Notes: generated by a model not told the origin, from the sequence alone. A DNA stretch of 64,000 nt from Sipunculus nudus (GCA_026874595.1 CM049322.1:37257340-37321339), one strand, 5' to 3'. Shown: positions 34,053-45,585, numbered from the stretch's first letter. A program made the numbers and translations.

Positions 34053-35825
34053 TCATTTTGAAGAAGAGATTTGGAACATTCGCAGCAAACTGCGGTCGAG
34101 TGCTCGGAGTTCCCATTTGCATATGTCACTGTAATGAACTGCTACTTTTCTTTCTGCATTGCTTAATCTCATTTGCCCACATAATATTGTTGGAAACGAC
34201 ATATATTCTGAATCTTTGTCTTGAAACAGACCCAGAGGCTTCTGACCTTCTCCTGGAACTACCGATATTATGTCATTCCCTGTGATTTCTGTATCATCAA
34301 GCATGGTATCTAGAATTCTTCCTTGTTCATCACCTTGTATTTCTTCAAAATGGTCATCATCTGATAAAGAATCATTGACTGATGAGTCAGCTGCGCAATG
34401 AGATTCATGCTGCTGTAAATTTTCAAAAGTGTGAAGCCAGTCAGTATTTATTGTAATGTTGGCATCTTTATATAACTGACTATGTCTCATCAAATAGTGT
34501 AATGCAGTTACAATAACACGTACATTTTGAACGCAATCTACATTTTTGTAAGAAAGTTTGCGTTTCAGATTAATCGGTATGGTTGCAGTAGAGTCTGATG
34601 TACGCGGTAACATGTTCACAGTTGTCTCAATTCGGGTAGGTACATTGACCAATGATCCTTTGAGTGACAACTGCGAACCACTAGGTAATTGTCTTATCTG
34701 CATGAAAGGTATTTGTAATGCAATAAGCCTTTCCTCTGAGGGATACAAGTTCAGTTCATGTGCTTGATCTGGGAACTGCATTCCATTATATGCTGAGAGT
34801 TTTGGTATCTTGTGGCATTTTAGAGCTTCAAGACAAGTTATGCACAACCGCTGTTTATTTTCTACTGATTTTACAGGTGTAATGTGTGTTGCTAGGAAAG
34901 TGGGATCTATTCTGTCTGGCCAACTATCAGGATTCTTTACAGAGTGTCTGAACCATGTGTGACGACAACAGCAACATAAATATATGGGACCTTCACATAT
35001 AGAAGTATGAAATTTGTGTATACACTCTGTAAGATCTGCACCTTGTTTTCTCTTCAGATGAAGTGCTTTTTCATTCTTTCTGTATGATTCATCCATTCTT
35101 TCTCGTGCCCTTGTGGTTGTGTTTCTCTCAGTCTCAGATATCATAAGTTCTGGCATACTTCTTTTTCTTCTTTTAGCGAGTCTCTCTACTTCCCTGAGAT
35201 TATAATCTTTTGACCTTTTCTTTTTTTTAGATTTTGTTTCTCTGATACATTCTTTTTGTCTGTATATTTCATTTTTCCCAGCATTTCGCTTCTGCTGTTT
35301 CTCAGATTCTCTCTTTTGTGCTCTTCTAAGTTCATCTGTTCTCATTTTCTGATTATATGCTTTTTCTGCAGTACGCTCTTTTTGTCGATGGGCTTCATTT
35401 TTCAGAGCAGTTCGCTTCTGTTGTTTCTCAGATTCTCTCTCTTGTGCTCTACTCAGTTCCTCTCTTCTCATCTTCTGATTATATGCTCTTTTTGCAGCAA
35501 GCTCTTTTTGTCGGTGGGCTTCATTTTTCCGAGCAGTTCGCTTCGGTTGATTTTCAGATTTTCTCACTTGTGCTCTTTGAAGTTCATCCTTTCTCATCTT
35601 CTGATTATATGCCCTTTTTGCAGCAAGCTCTTTTTGTCGGTAGGCTGCATCTTTCCGAGCAGTTCGCTTCTGTTGTTTCTCAGATTCTCTCACTTGTGCT
35701 CTTTGAAGTTCATCCTTTCTCATTTTCTGATTATATGCTCTTCTTGCAGCAAGCTCTTTTTGTCGGTGGGCTTCGTCTTTCCGAGCAGTTTGCTTCTGTT
35801 GTTTGTCTACTTTTCTTTCTTTTCT
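34053..35825 (-). pseudogene. Helitron ORF, Lys/Arg-rich repeats and DUF6570-like region
   Basis: Long open frame (556 codons from the ATG at 35723; open in the same frame back to the stop at 35826-35828). The N-terminal part consists of four to five 42-residue repeats of the type MRKDELQRAQVRESEKQQKR, then T-A-R-K, H-R-Q-K-E-L-A-A and A-Y-N-Q (about 35225-35815; 126-bp DNA period), highly charged and predicted helical. A Cys-rich segment follows (YLCCCCRHTWF; LCITCLEALKCHKIPKL), then a segment with PFMQIRQLPSGSQLSLKG and VNVPTRIETTVNMLPR typical of the DUF6570 region in Helitron proteins, and LGLFQDKDSEYMSFPTILCG near the end. It drops out of frame at about 34060. A 215-codon plus-strand frame (35256-35903) is its antisense shadow. 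Confidence 0.8.
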
Positions 35826-36185
35826 TTAAAGACTACATCTTGTCTTGATAGCATTTCCTTTTTCGGATGTCATGCTTTGCGTTTGATCAGCTGTGGAACC
35901 TAAACTACTGAAAGAGTATATATCACAGATAGATTCTTGATTTTCATGAATTTGCATTGTAAATGGTGGATTTTTGCAGTAAATTTGTTTGAAATGCTTT
36001 TCAGGTGCATCATCACTTTCTTTTGTTAAATGAGTCATTTGCTGCTTTGATGTTGTGTTTATACTTTGTAGAGGAGTTGGACATAGGTTTTGATTTAAAT
36101 AAACTTGATTATCAACAGTTGTAATATATCTTTCAGTGTGCTGCACGTCATTGCAATTGGGTTGTTGAGGTTGCACATAGTGTCC
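35826..36185 (-). pseudogene. Helitron N-terminal segment
   Basis: Open frame of about 116 codons rich in Q, N and T (QPQQPNCNDVQHTERY near its start). It ends at the TAA at 35826-35828 and is in the same frame as the Lys/Arg-rich ORF that follows, so one nonsense codon separates them. Its upstream end shifts frame relative to the 2A-like segment near 36185-36220. No domain recognised. Confidence 0.6.
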
Positions 36186-36300
36186 GTGTGATTTTTCAAT
36201 GATTGATTTTTATTTAGTCTATTTGACATTTTGCAGTCTTTTTCCTGTTCTGCAGGTCCAGGGTTTCTTTCAATGTCGCCTGCACACAATAACAATCTTT
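36186..36300 (-). pseudogene. 2A-like peptide segment
   Basis: The frame reads LKRLLLCAGDIERNPGPAEQ; GDIERNPGP lies at 36254-36280. D-[IV]-E-x-N-P-G-P preceded by a hydrophobic L/C-rich run is the consensus of ribosome-skipping 2A sequences, known outside viruses in some invertebrate LINEs and other genes. In-frame sequence is open for about 14 codons upstream to a TAG; a CAG (TTGTGTGCAG) just before the GDIE codons could instead be an acceptor. Linkage to the Helitron frame requires one frameshift (about 36185-36220). Confidence 0.6.
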
Positions 36301-36649
36301 TTAAGTAATGAGTTGAATTATTTGAGAAAATCGACTAGAATTTGGCTTAAATATCACGGGAAGACTTTGATTGATATGATGGACTGAGTGTTTTAATACT
36401 GAAAGCTGTAAAAAAAAATATGAAGAAAGTTTCACTTGTCATACTGTTACAGGACACTGGTCTTGTAAATAAAAACTTCCGATTTGCATGTACAATTATT
36501 TGACTGTGAAAGTGTTCAACTGAAATGTTGGCCGAAGTAAGGTGCATCTGCAAACTGATCACTGTTGTTTTGTTTATATGTGCATTTCTTTTTTTGGAGG
36601 TGGCAAGCCTCTTCTTTATTAAAAAAATGCCTATTTTCATAAGGCAGGG
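36301..36649. other. No gene recognised
   Basis: AT-rich flank upstream (minus-strand sense) of the Helitron 2A-like segment. It may be Helitron 5' sequence, but no terminus can be placed. Confidence 0.4.
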
Positions 36650-37020
36650 TGGCCAGCCTTTGTTCCACATAATTGGCCTGCTGGGTACAACATAGGGTGG
36701 CTAATCCCTGTTTCCTAATGTGAGCCTTTAGATCATATGATGGGCTGGTCAGTCCTAATGTAAAGAAAGTGACCACATGGGTTGGCAACCCAAAGATAAC
36801 TACATTTGTATGACATGATGCCAGGACATGACATACAGGTGGGGTGGTCAGTCCCAGGCTGGCAGTGGCCTGTAAGGTGACCAAACCTTGACAGGCAAGT
36901 GGGGTGGTCAGTCCCTTGTTTGTTGTGGCCTGCAAGATGACCAAGTCTTGCAAGCAGGTGGGGTGGTCAGCCACTGCATGCAAGCTAGTGGGATGACCAG
37001 ACCCACCAATAGCTTTACGA
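36650..37020. repeat. Degenerate minisatellite, GGTGGGGTGGTCAGTCC motif
   Basis: Repeats of GTGGGGTGGTCAG(TCC) with GGCCTG(C/T)AAG(G/A)TGACCAA between, period about 65-70 bp, best copies at about 36840, 36899 and 36958, with weaker copies from about 36650. A 184-codon minus-strand frame (36516-37070) is the translation of this repeat (G-L-T-T-P and L-Q-A-T units); I do not consider it a gene. It lies upstream of the Helitron and could be part of it. Confidence 0.7.
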
Positions 37021-37555
37021 GTAGACATGTCAGTGATGTCACCAATATTTATGCCTTTGATCTCCAGCAATGCAGCTGATATGATCCGGAAAGAAAAAAA
37101 AATGGAAAATTATAATTCTTGAAATAAGAGTAATGGATGGTTATAATTATCTGGATGCAAGTGTTTCAGCAGAATATTTTGGGACGTGAATCTTATTGCG
37201 TATGATATAAGAAAAATGACTCAGAATACCTTCATTTATATTCACAATTTATATAGGTAAATATAGCTTGGATAACAAAACATGATGTAAAATGTGATGA
37301 ACGTAGATAGTACCATTACAGGCGGTGCTTAAAAAAAACATAAATTTAGATTAATATTTTTTCATGACTGCACACAAACCTTTATGACCTCACTCCCCAA
37401 ATTTTAGCACAAACTGTTGCTTAGATTGAGTAAACAATTACTATTTTGTCTACCAAATTTGGATGAAAATCTTGTCAAATTTTCAAAGATCATTGTCGAT
37501 TTGTCGCCATAATTAAACATACCTATCGAAGGAGTCTTTATTTTATTTAAATCCG

Positions 37556-37792
37556 CTAGAAAACCCTGTATCTGACATATTTGTCCGGAGCAGGGTGTAA
37601 GACAGGATTATCGGCATTTACAGTAAACTTTTTTTTTTGAACGGCTATATTGTCATTTTCAAACTGGGTTAGTATGTGTTTGGGAAAACAACAAGCTGTG
37701 TAGAACAAAGCAGACATTTGAGACCCGGTTTTATGCAGCCGGTTAACAACTTTCATACAATAAGGTCTGGCAGAGATGTCCCCATGGACCAT
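37556..37792 (-). CDS. Hypothetical 78-codon frame
   Basis: Starts at an ATG after an in-frame TGA and ends at TAG. The peptide begins MVHGDISARPYCMKVVNRLH and ends NADNPVLHPAPDKYVRYRVF. It reads like protein rather than low-complexity sequence, but no domain is recognised and there is a run of ten A in the middle (a shift-prone site). It lies downstream (minus-strand sense) of the candidate exon at 37969-38012. It may be a fragment of a mobile-element protein. Confidence 0.25.
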   Translation of the reverse strand: MVHGDISARPYCMKVVNRLHKTGSQMSALFYTACCFPKHILTQFENDNIAVQKKKFTVNADNPVLHPAPDKYVRYRVF

Positions 37793-37968
37793 TCACGTCA
37801 TGAGTGTCAAACACTAGGTTTTATTCATATCGCAAATGCAACACACTTGTGGGAGGCCTCTTTAAATTTTTGTTCTCTTTTGAAAAATTTCCTTAAAAAT
37901 ATGACTTTTTAGTAATAATTTTTAACATTTATGATTTTTCCATGGTATGGGAACACTATTCATCTTAC

Positions 37969-38012
37969 CTACAGAGATGAGAGAATGAATTCTTCAACAG
38001 GTTTAAAACAAT
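37969..38012 (-). CDS. Candidate 44-nt exon, unrecognised
   Basis: Minus-strand segment with acceptor CTACACTATTTCAG and donor (CTGTAG followed by GTAAGA). One frame reads IVLNLLKNSFSHLC and carries on; another reads CFKPVEEFILSSL and ends in TAG at the donor, so it could be a terminal coding segment. Splice signals are good; coding status is unproven. Confidence 0.25.
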
Positions 38013-39285
38013 CTGAAATAGTGTAGGGCTAATGATTGCAATGAGAGCTACGTGGTGGGTTTATTAGGAGCAAAATAAAATGTGAAGTGAGATAAGTGGA
38101 CAGCTAATGTGCATATAGGAGTCTTAAATGAGAAGCATATAGTGTATTTATAATGACAATATTAGCTGTGGCCAAAAGGTTTTCAGGTCTCTGTTGTGTT
38201 GCAGGTCCATCGAAGGGGTAAGTGGGAGTACAGCTTCACATAATCTGTTACTCTTAAAAAGGAAATTGAATAAGAATATTTCCTATGATTTCACCAACCA
38301 ATGTTAAAAAATCATCTTGCATGTTTGAAAGGCCTGCAATAAAAAAAAAAAAAAAACATCTGGAAAGCCTAAAGCACCTGTAAGATCAACAACTGATTTT
38401 TTTTTGTTCAGAAGGAGTTGAAGCAGTAACAGCCTGGCAGACATATTGCATTTTGTGACAATCCAGTATAATGCTTTCAGGCTGGTGTACTATTATGTTC
38501 ATATTTTCACCTCCTTGGTGCAAAATAATGCTGAGAATAGAACAGTTTTTCAGTGTTCAAATATGCAATGTAGATGCACTGAACATTAATCAATGTATAG
38601 ATGTTAAATCTCACAGTTGAGGATGAAGTGTTATAATCACAATTATCTGCAGGAGAGACTATGGACTCCACACTGTGCAAGTCTAAAAAGAAGCAATTGA
38701 GGACTCCATTCTTATGGGCTATGACAATACATGAAAGGGCACATAATGCATGGATACATGCACAAGAAGATGACTGAATCAATTATATAACTCAAAGGCA
38801 TTTATTGGTCAAAGTATATGATACACATGTCTAATACAATGAGTGAAAAAAGGTCAATGAAAACCCTGTATGAATAATGTAAGGGCCAAGGGGATACCTC
38901 GATAAAGTAGAATTACTGTAAAAACAGTTGGCCCGCCAACTAGTCCTTATCTGATGATAAATGTGCATTTATTGTTGCATCACCAGTTTGGATAACATGG
39001 AAAGAAAATTAAAACTGGAAGACATGTATTGGTCAGAGAATATGGTATACAAATCTGAAAGCACAAGTGACAAAATAATTTTGATGTCATTTTTAATATT
39101 AGTGATAGCTCCTTTAACTGGCACTTACATGGCCTGTTAATGGTAACATGTGAGTTTTTTTATTCATAAACTATGAACATAGGTAGAATTGTTTTGCTGT
39201 GTGCGAGAGCAACATTATAGCAGTATTTCAATTTGTGCTGTAATGCCTGAAGCTTTGAGCAAGTGACACTAAAAAATGGCCTGCC
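38013..39285. other. No gene recognised
   Basis: AT-rich sequence with an A-run near 38340-38357. The 91-codon minus-strand frame at 38507-38782 (Cys-rich start, no domain recognised) has no supporting splice signals or homologous copy here. Confidence 0.4.
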
Positions 39286-39700
39286 ATATAGGTATAATAG
39301 GTACAGCTATAAGCCTAACAATAACTTGTTAGGTATGTACACATGAAAAAACAGGTTTGAACATAACTATAATCTGTGAGGTATTTGTTATAAGTAGACA
39401 TATAAGGCTAACAATAGCCTGCCATATATCTGCAATTAGTACAGATATGAGCCGAATAATAACCTGTCATGTATGAGTAATAAGTACAGATATGAACCTA
39501 ACAATAACAGGTAAGGTACGTGTATTAATAACAGATTTATGCCAAACAATAACCTATAGGAAAAATATGAAATAATTACATATATGCACTTAACAATAAC
39601 CTGACACATGTGTAATAATTTCATATATGAGCCAAACAATAATGTGTCATGTCTTTGAAATAAGTACAGATATGAGCCTAACTATAACCTGTCATGATTA
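39286..39700. repeat. Minisatellite, about 55-60-bp unit
   Basis: About seven degenerate units of ATGAGCCTAACAATAACCTG followed by TCATGTATGTGTAATAAGTACAGAT-like sequence. Spacing between successive AACAATAA landmarks is about 50-65 bp. The minus-strand frame 39436-39639 is a by-product. Confidence 0.75.
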
Positions 39701-40424
39701 AGTATTCATATTTTTCAGCAAGTACAAATAATAATTATTTTTATTACAAACAAAGACCAAACTTCAAACTGCTGTGTACATAAGGTGCAATTACTATTTA
39801 TTTATTAGTTAGGGGAAAAAAGGAATGTTGCATATAAATGTATATCAGTCTCATTTTATGTGATGCAATCCGAAAGAAAATTGAGAACTACAACCACAAG
39901 AGCCTGTCACTGCGTCATTATTTTAAAACTGGGATAAATGTGTGTGGACTACTTTGGTCTTAATAGTAGAAAATCAATATTTGAGCCAATACAGTCAACT
40001 CAGCCTTTTACAAAGTTTAAGGAGTTACAATTCACAATGACCATCAGATTCAAACAAAGGCTCGGAGTCGGAATCAAAAACCACCTTTCACAATACACCC
40101 ATTACATCTCTTTAATACATTTCCTGTTTATTCCGGCATAAAAAAGTTTATTTATAATTTGCAGCATTGAAGATTTTTAAAAAGGACTTTGAAATAAAAA
40201 AAAAAAAATACTTTCACACACAAAATCAGCATGTAAATTAATACCCGCGTATAACTGCGTATTAATTTAAATCTAGATACCATTAATGGCAGTAATAATA
40301 GTATAGAACACGCGCCGTTTTATGATTATATGAGAGCTGCAGTACTCTAGTACTGGTCTAATTTATCAGAAGTTATTAGTAAGCCACTTCCAGCAGCCGT
40401 TGACTATTTCTTCAAAACTTCTAA
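39701..40424. other. No gene recognised
   Basis: AT-rich spacer without recognised features. Confidence 0.4.
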
Positions 40425-40600
40425 TGAAGTGTCATGAAGGGGTAACAGCGTGTGAGGGCGACGCCCTTTCAAGCAGCCATCTTGTAAAACCTCGAGGGTC
40501 TCGTGAGATGAGGCGAGATATTTTGATGTTGACTAAAACCCGGACGTCCAAGGGGAATAGGGGACGAACGTCCGCTATAAAATTACTCACGACATGATAC
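40425..40600. promoter_or_regulatory. Possible CpG-rich promoter-like patch
   Basis: A short stretch with many more CpGs than its surroundings (GCGACGCCC, CTCGAGGGTCTCG, CGGACGTCC, CGAACGTCCGC). On the minus strand it includes CAAGATGGCTGC (about 40477-40488), close to the CAAGATGGCGGC core bound by YY1 and often found at start sites. Overlapping frames on both strands (65 and 71 codons) have no recognised domain. Suggestive only. Confidence 0.2.
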
Positions 40601-40861
40601 ACACTGAAACTTTGAATCACGCAAGAAATCTTCATGAAAACTTGCAATAGATCACAATAATGAAATTATGAATGAATTTTATTAATGAACCAGTTTTGGT
40701 AGGTAGCATATTTGCTGGAATATCCACAGTATATTTATCTAGGAGAGTAAACCAAATTGTGGACTAAAACAAGGATGTCTAAGATATGAAGTCGGCAAAT
40801 TATCACGCTAAAACCATCAAATTTAGACAACTCATGCCACACTGTGTAGGCTCAAAATATG

Positions 40862-43118
40862 AGCAAATGAATGGCAAATTTTGTAGGTGATATTCCCATT
40901 CAACTGAAGCATAGCTTGGAGGATACGGGTAACAGAGACCTAATTTCAGGTTTCCAAGGAAACTCTTCATGGACTTCCTTTGATGTCAAGTAAAAAGATC
41001 CTAGATCCAGTGATTATGATTTGTGTCCTGTTAACAGACAAACTCATCTTTAAAGGTCTAAAAAATAAAGAAAAAAAAATGTGTAAATAAAAAAAATATG
41101 CAGGTGGTGCCACCAGTCTACAGGAACTGATGAAACACACCATGCTCAATATGCATGCAAACAATCATGGTGATCAATGTAATAACAGTTCAGATACTAC
41201 AGTTTATGTACAACATTTTTTTTTATAATTCGGGGGTATTTCTGAGCCCCATAGCACAAATGATATGCGTAGCAAAGACTTGATTTCAGAGTTCAAAGGA
41301 CATGTTTCATGGATCTTCCTGGATGTCATGTAAGAAGATTCTTATACGGTGGTTACAATTTGGGCCCTTTAACAGATGACCGAACCCTTTAAGGTCTCAA
41401 TAATGTAAAAAAAATGCGTAAAATTTTGATAAAAAAATCCAGGTGGCACCACCACTGTGCAAGAAGAGATTAAAAGATTTGATGACCAATACGCATGCAA
41501 ACAATCACGGTGATCAATGCATAATTGTTTAGATATTGAAGCTTTTCAATACAATTTTTAATTATTCTGGGGGGTGCACCTGAGCCCCATAGTTGAAAGG
41601 ATATGGGTAACAGAGACCTAATTTCAGATTTCCAAGGACACCTTTCATAGACCTTTGATGTACAAAAAAAAAAAGATTTTAAGCCCAGTGATTATGATTT
41701 GTGCCCTGTTTACAGCCAACCACATATTTAAAGGTCTAAAAATGTTTTTTAAAAATGAACAAAAATTAAAAACTCCATTAGTTATTCAAATAATGCAGCT
41801 TTTATATAAATTTGTTTATTATTCTGGGGGGTACTTCTAAGCCCCATAGCTCGAAGGATGTGGGTAACAGAGACCTAATTCCAGGTTTCCAAGGAGAATT
41901 TTTTTGACCTCTCTGGATGTCAAGTCAGAAGATTCTAGGTCCAGCGATTAAGATTTGTGCCCTGTTAACGGACAGACTACAGGACGACCGACGACAGGAC
42001 GGACGAAGGACAAAGAGTGATTGCTAAAGCTCAAATGACTTACAGTCAGCTTAGCTAAATACACCTGAACAAATACAGTTGGTGCCACCAGTCTGCAGAG
42101 ACTGATGAAACACTCCATGATCAATATCCATGCAAACAATTATGGTGACCTCTGCATTAGTTGTTCAGATACTTCAGCTTTTGTATCAAATTTTCCAATA
42201 TTCTGAGCTGTATTTTGGAGTGACATAGCTCAAAGGATATGGGTAACAGAGACCTAATTTTAGGTTACCATGGAGACTTTTCATGGATTTCCCTGTGGGT
42301 CAAGAATGAAAATTCTAGGTCAAGTTGTTACGATTTGTACCCTGTTGACAGGTAACTACATCCTTAAACGTCTCAAAAATAGAGAAAAAATTGTAAAAAT
42401 TAAAAAAAAATACAGGTGGCGCCACCAGTCTGCAGGAACTGATGGAACACCTCTTGATCCATATGTATACCAAAAAATCATCACCATCAGTGTTGTACAT
42501 ATTGAGATGTTGCAGTTTTCTTTGTCAAATTTTCCATTATTCTGCGGGTAATTGGGAGCCTCACAGCTCAAAGGATATGGGTAACAGAGAACTAATTTCT
42601 GGTTTCCATGGAGACTTTTCATAGGTCTCTCAGTTTGTAAAGAATCAAGATTCTAGGTCCAGTCTTTACGATTTGTGCCTTGTTAACAGATGTTTACATT
42701 TTTAAAGGTCTCAAAAATAGAGGAAAAAATTCGTAAAAAATCGAAAAATACAGGTGGCGCGACCAGTCTGCAGGAACTGATGGAATATCTTATGATCAAT
42801 ATGTATGCTAAAAATAATGACCATCTGTGATGTAGTTAATGAGATTTTGAAATTTTTGTATTAAATTTTTGACTATTCTTGGGGGTACTTTGGGGCCCTA
42901 TAGCTCAAAGGATATGGGTAACAGAGACCTAATTTCTGGTTTCCAAGGAGATTTTTCATGGATCTTTCAGAATAAAAAGTTACAAGATTCCTGGTTTAGC
43001 GGTTACGATTTGTGCCCTGTTAACGGACAGACGACAGGACGACCGGACGGCCGGACGGACGACGGACAAAGAGTGATTGCAAAAGCGCAGATGACTTACA
43101 GTCAGCTGAGCTAAAAAC
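40862..43118 (+). repeat. Modular G-run repeat array, second locus
   Basis: Six or so units homologous to 1434-2740, same orientation. Unit starts are marked by GAGCCCCATAGC- or TGACATAGCTC-like blocks near 40905, 41247, 41583, 41840, 42221, 42555 and 42895. Two units end in the full terminus: GGACGACCGACGACAGGACGG with AGCTCAAATGACTTACAGTC (41975-42057), and GGACGGCCGGACGGACGACGG-like sequence with TGACTTACAGTCAGCTGAGC (43025-43118). G-runs here are short (2-6) rather than 12-19. Overlapping short frames are by-products. Confidence 0.85.
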
Positions 43119-43159
43119 TGAAATCACAGTTGGATATATAGAAAATGGGTAAACATTAA

Positions 43160-45585
43160 ATAAATACAGGTGGCACTATTTGTCTTGATCCACTGATAAA
43201 ACTGTTCATGATCAATTTGAAAATCAGGATTCCTTGGAAATGAGCTTCTGTAATAAACATGGAGTGAAAAAATTCCGATATTTTGTCAAAGGAGATTTTT
43301 CAAGGACCTCCCAGAAATCAAGGTTATAAATTTCTAGATCCAACGGTTACTAGGCGGGACTTATTAAAATGTAGTTGTAGTGAAGGACGTCAGGAAAAGG
43401 CACGATTATTATAGCTTAGATCACTTAATCTCAACTGAGGTATATAGAAATGATTGTTTCTATTTGAAAGACTAAACATACAATGTAAAAAATACGAATA
43501 ACAATATAGAAGAAAACAATCGTCTTCTTCGACCGGATTAAAACCCGATAAATTGTATAAAATCTGAGAAATTAAAAAGGTACTCTAAGTACAGTATACA
43601 AATCTTTTGTTAAAATCCAATTGTCAGGTAAGCCTGTCGATACTGGGCAGTCAGTGTATGTTTTACTTAAAATGGAAAAATTCTGAAAGTAACCTGCATT
43701 ATTGGTATAATATAGCAGGTGGTGTTCAGCCTACAATAAATGTAGCGTATCACTCATGCTATCTGCGTCTGTGCACTGTATTCAATAATGACATCTTTTT
43801 GATTCGATGAGATCATATCATAATATATGAAATATTAATATTCAAAGTGAGCATGGATGCTAATGGTAACTTTGTTGTCACATGATTTCGGTCCTTCGTT
43901 AAATTTAATTAATGTATGCTTCTTTCTAACGCAATATTGCATCTCTTGGCGGAGATTCCTTTTGTATTCCGGTAACATCACAAGACTTTAAACATTTTAG
44001 AGTGTCGGGCTGATATACAAACAGAGTAACAAATTAGAAAATAAGGCAAATTAAGTACAAAACAGGTTGGTGAAAGCAATTGCACCCCCCCCCCCCCTTA
44101 AAAAAAACGGGCCATGACCTGATTCAAAGCAAAGCTATCCCGAAAATACCTACAAACGTTAGTCAAAATCAGTGAAACAAAAAAATATCATATTTTCAAG
44201 AAAACTAAAAAATTCTGACGCTGCCTGATTCTTACGGGTAATTTTGACAAAAAAGATCTCCTGGCCTCCTCACGTAGAGCATATTTTTTCAGCAACTGTG
44301 TAGCAATGATAATGCTCTAAGGCCATGTGCTATAGAAAGGACTGACCTGGAGACAACTACATATCTTTAAAAAACAAACAGATCAGCACTCTCAGCCTAT
44401 TTGGATGCACAGCTCTCTTAAGTTCAACGAAGCAAAGTTCTAGAGCAGCCTTAATAGTAGGTTCACTAAAGCATCAGAACTAAGAGCACGCACGTCAATA
44501 GGTTCTACAGGATTAAACCTATAATTTCAATAAAAATCTTAACAATGAGCACAACAAAATTACTATTTTATATTATTTAAAAAAGCTCCTGCCAAAATAT
44601 ACAAAGTCAAAAACATTCTTAGTTGGTTATTTTTCGAGCGTTTATCAATTCTGTCCATTTTAACACGACAAAGAGGACCAATTTTTAAGGGATGATTACG
44701 AGTATTGTTGATGGTATACGATTAAACATCTTCCGAGTATGCGTTAAAATGGGTTTACGCGACATTAAATGTATAAAATGAGTCCGTCATACTAGCATTT
44801 GCTAAAATAATTTCCATATTTAATTTGAAATAAGGTTAACCTGAATGAAGTATTGAAAGGGTGTTAAACTAGATGAGTCTAAGTTATCCAAATCATTACC
44901 ATTTCTCTGTAATCTAGACCACCTGAATGGGTTCCTGAGTAGTGTGTAATGAGTCACCAAGAGATTGGCCTTACCAAAGGAAACATTTACCGAAACATAA
45001 CATGCTCAAGCTTGCAAATTTGTGGAATATGTTGCAAGGGAGGCCCACATACTTTTAACAGTCGCAGAGGGGAAGGGGGCAATGACAATTGATGGTTTGT
45101 CATGGTTTACTACTTTAAGGAATTTTAAAATTTAAAACATATTCACTCCAAATAATTAATTGAGAAGCTTCATTTATATTTATGAAAGAATTAGTGCACC
45201 ACAATCAGAGCATTACATATAATTCACTAATGGATAATATTTAAAGTGTCACCTGTTTCTTTAGCAGTGCTTTGGACAGCTTCCAGCGAGAATATGTGTT
45301 TTTAACATTACCTTCTTAAATAATTGTTTAGATATGTTATGAACAGCAATTAATGTCCCGTCACTTCGGTATAATATGTAAAGAGAGGTTTCATAAACTA
45401 AGGACGAACCATATATCATTTACACACAGTTCAGGTATCCACTAAAATACAATGAGTCCAAAAGCTAAGTAAGTCTGCATTGAAGTTGCTATCAATATGA
45501 TTTAGGGGAAAACAAGAGGTCTCAGCACTCCTCTGTTTATATCACATGGCTCAGTTGATAAATGCTTTAAAGTTTTACATATTTG
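43160..45585. repeat. Macro-unit copy 2 (exon cassettes decayed)
   Basis: Order: a repeat with TCTTGATCCACTGATAAAAC (43180), a terminus (about 43390-43440), a cassette-B relative whose acceptor AG has become CG (about 43935-43990), a 13-base C-run (44085-44097), GGAGACAACTACATATCTTT (44351), a deletion of the cassette-D region (near 44550), a truncated cassette A (45248-45282, one-base insertion) and block X truncated (45370-45580). Same orientation as copies at 28.2, 55.2 and 58.9 kb. Confidence 0.7.

Larger units (their letters stand above)
33181..36300 (-). mobile_element. Decayed Helitron (Rep part, no helicase), minus strand
   Basis: Reading high to low: a 2A-like motif (36254-36280), an N-terminal region, a Lys/Arg-rich tandem repeat, a Cys-rich DUF6570-like region and the HUH Rep domain. 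The Pif1-type helicase that normally follows is missing: the coding sequence ends at about 33180 against the interrupted 1237-bp repeat. At least two in-frame stops and three frameshifts are visible. No TC 5' end or CTRR/hairpin 3' end could be placed, so the outer limits are approximate and the element may be truncated. Confidence 0.8.

Noticed and set aside
35256-35903. 215-codon hydrophobic plus-strand frame (and the overlapping 163-codon frame)
   Set aside because: Antisense translation of the Helitron's Lys/Arg-rich tandem repeat; its repeats follow the minus-strand protein exactly.
36516-37070. 184-codon minus-strand frame with G-L-T-T-P repeats
   Set aside because: Direct translation of a degenerate minisatellite; no domain, no splice or start support.
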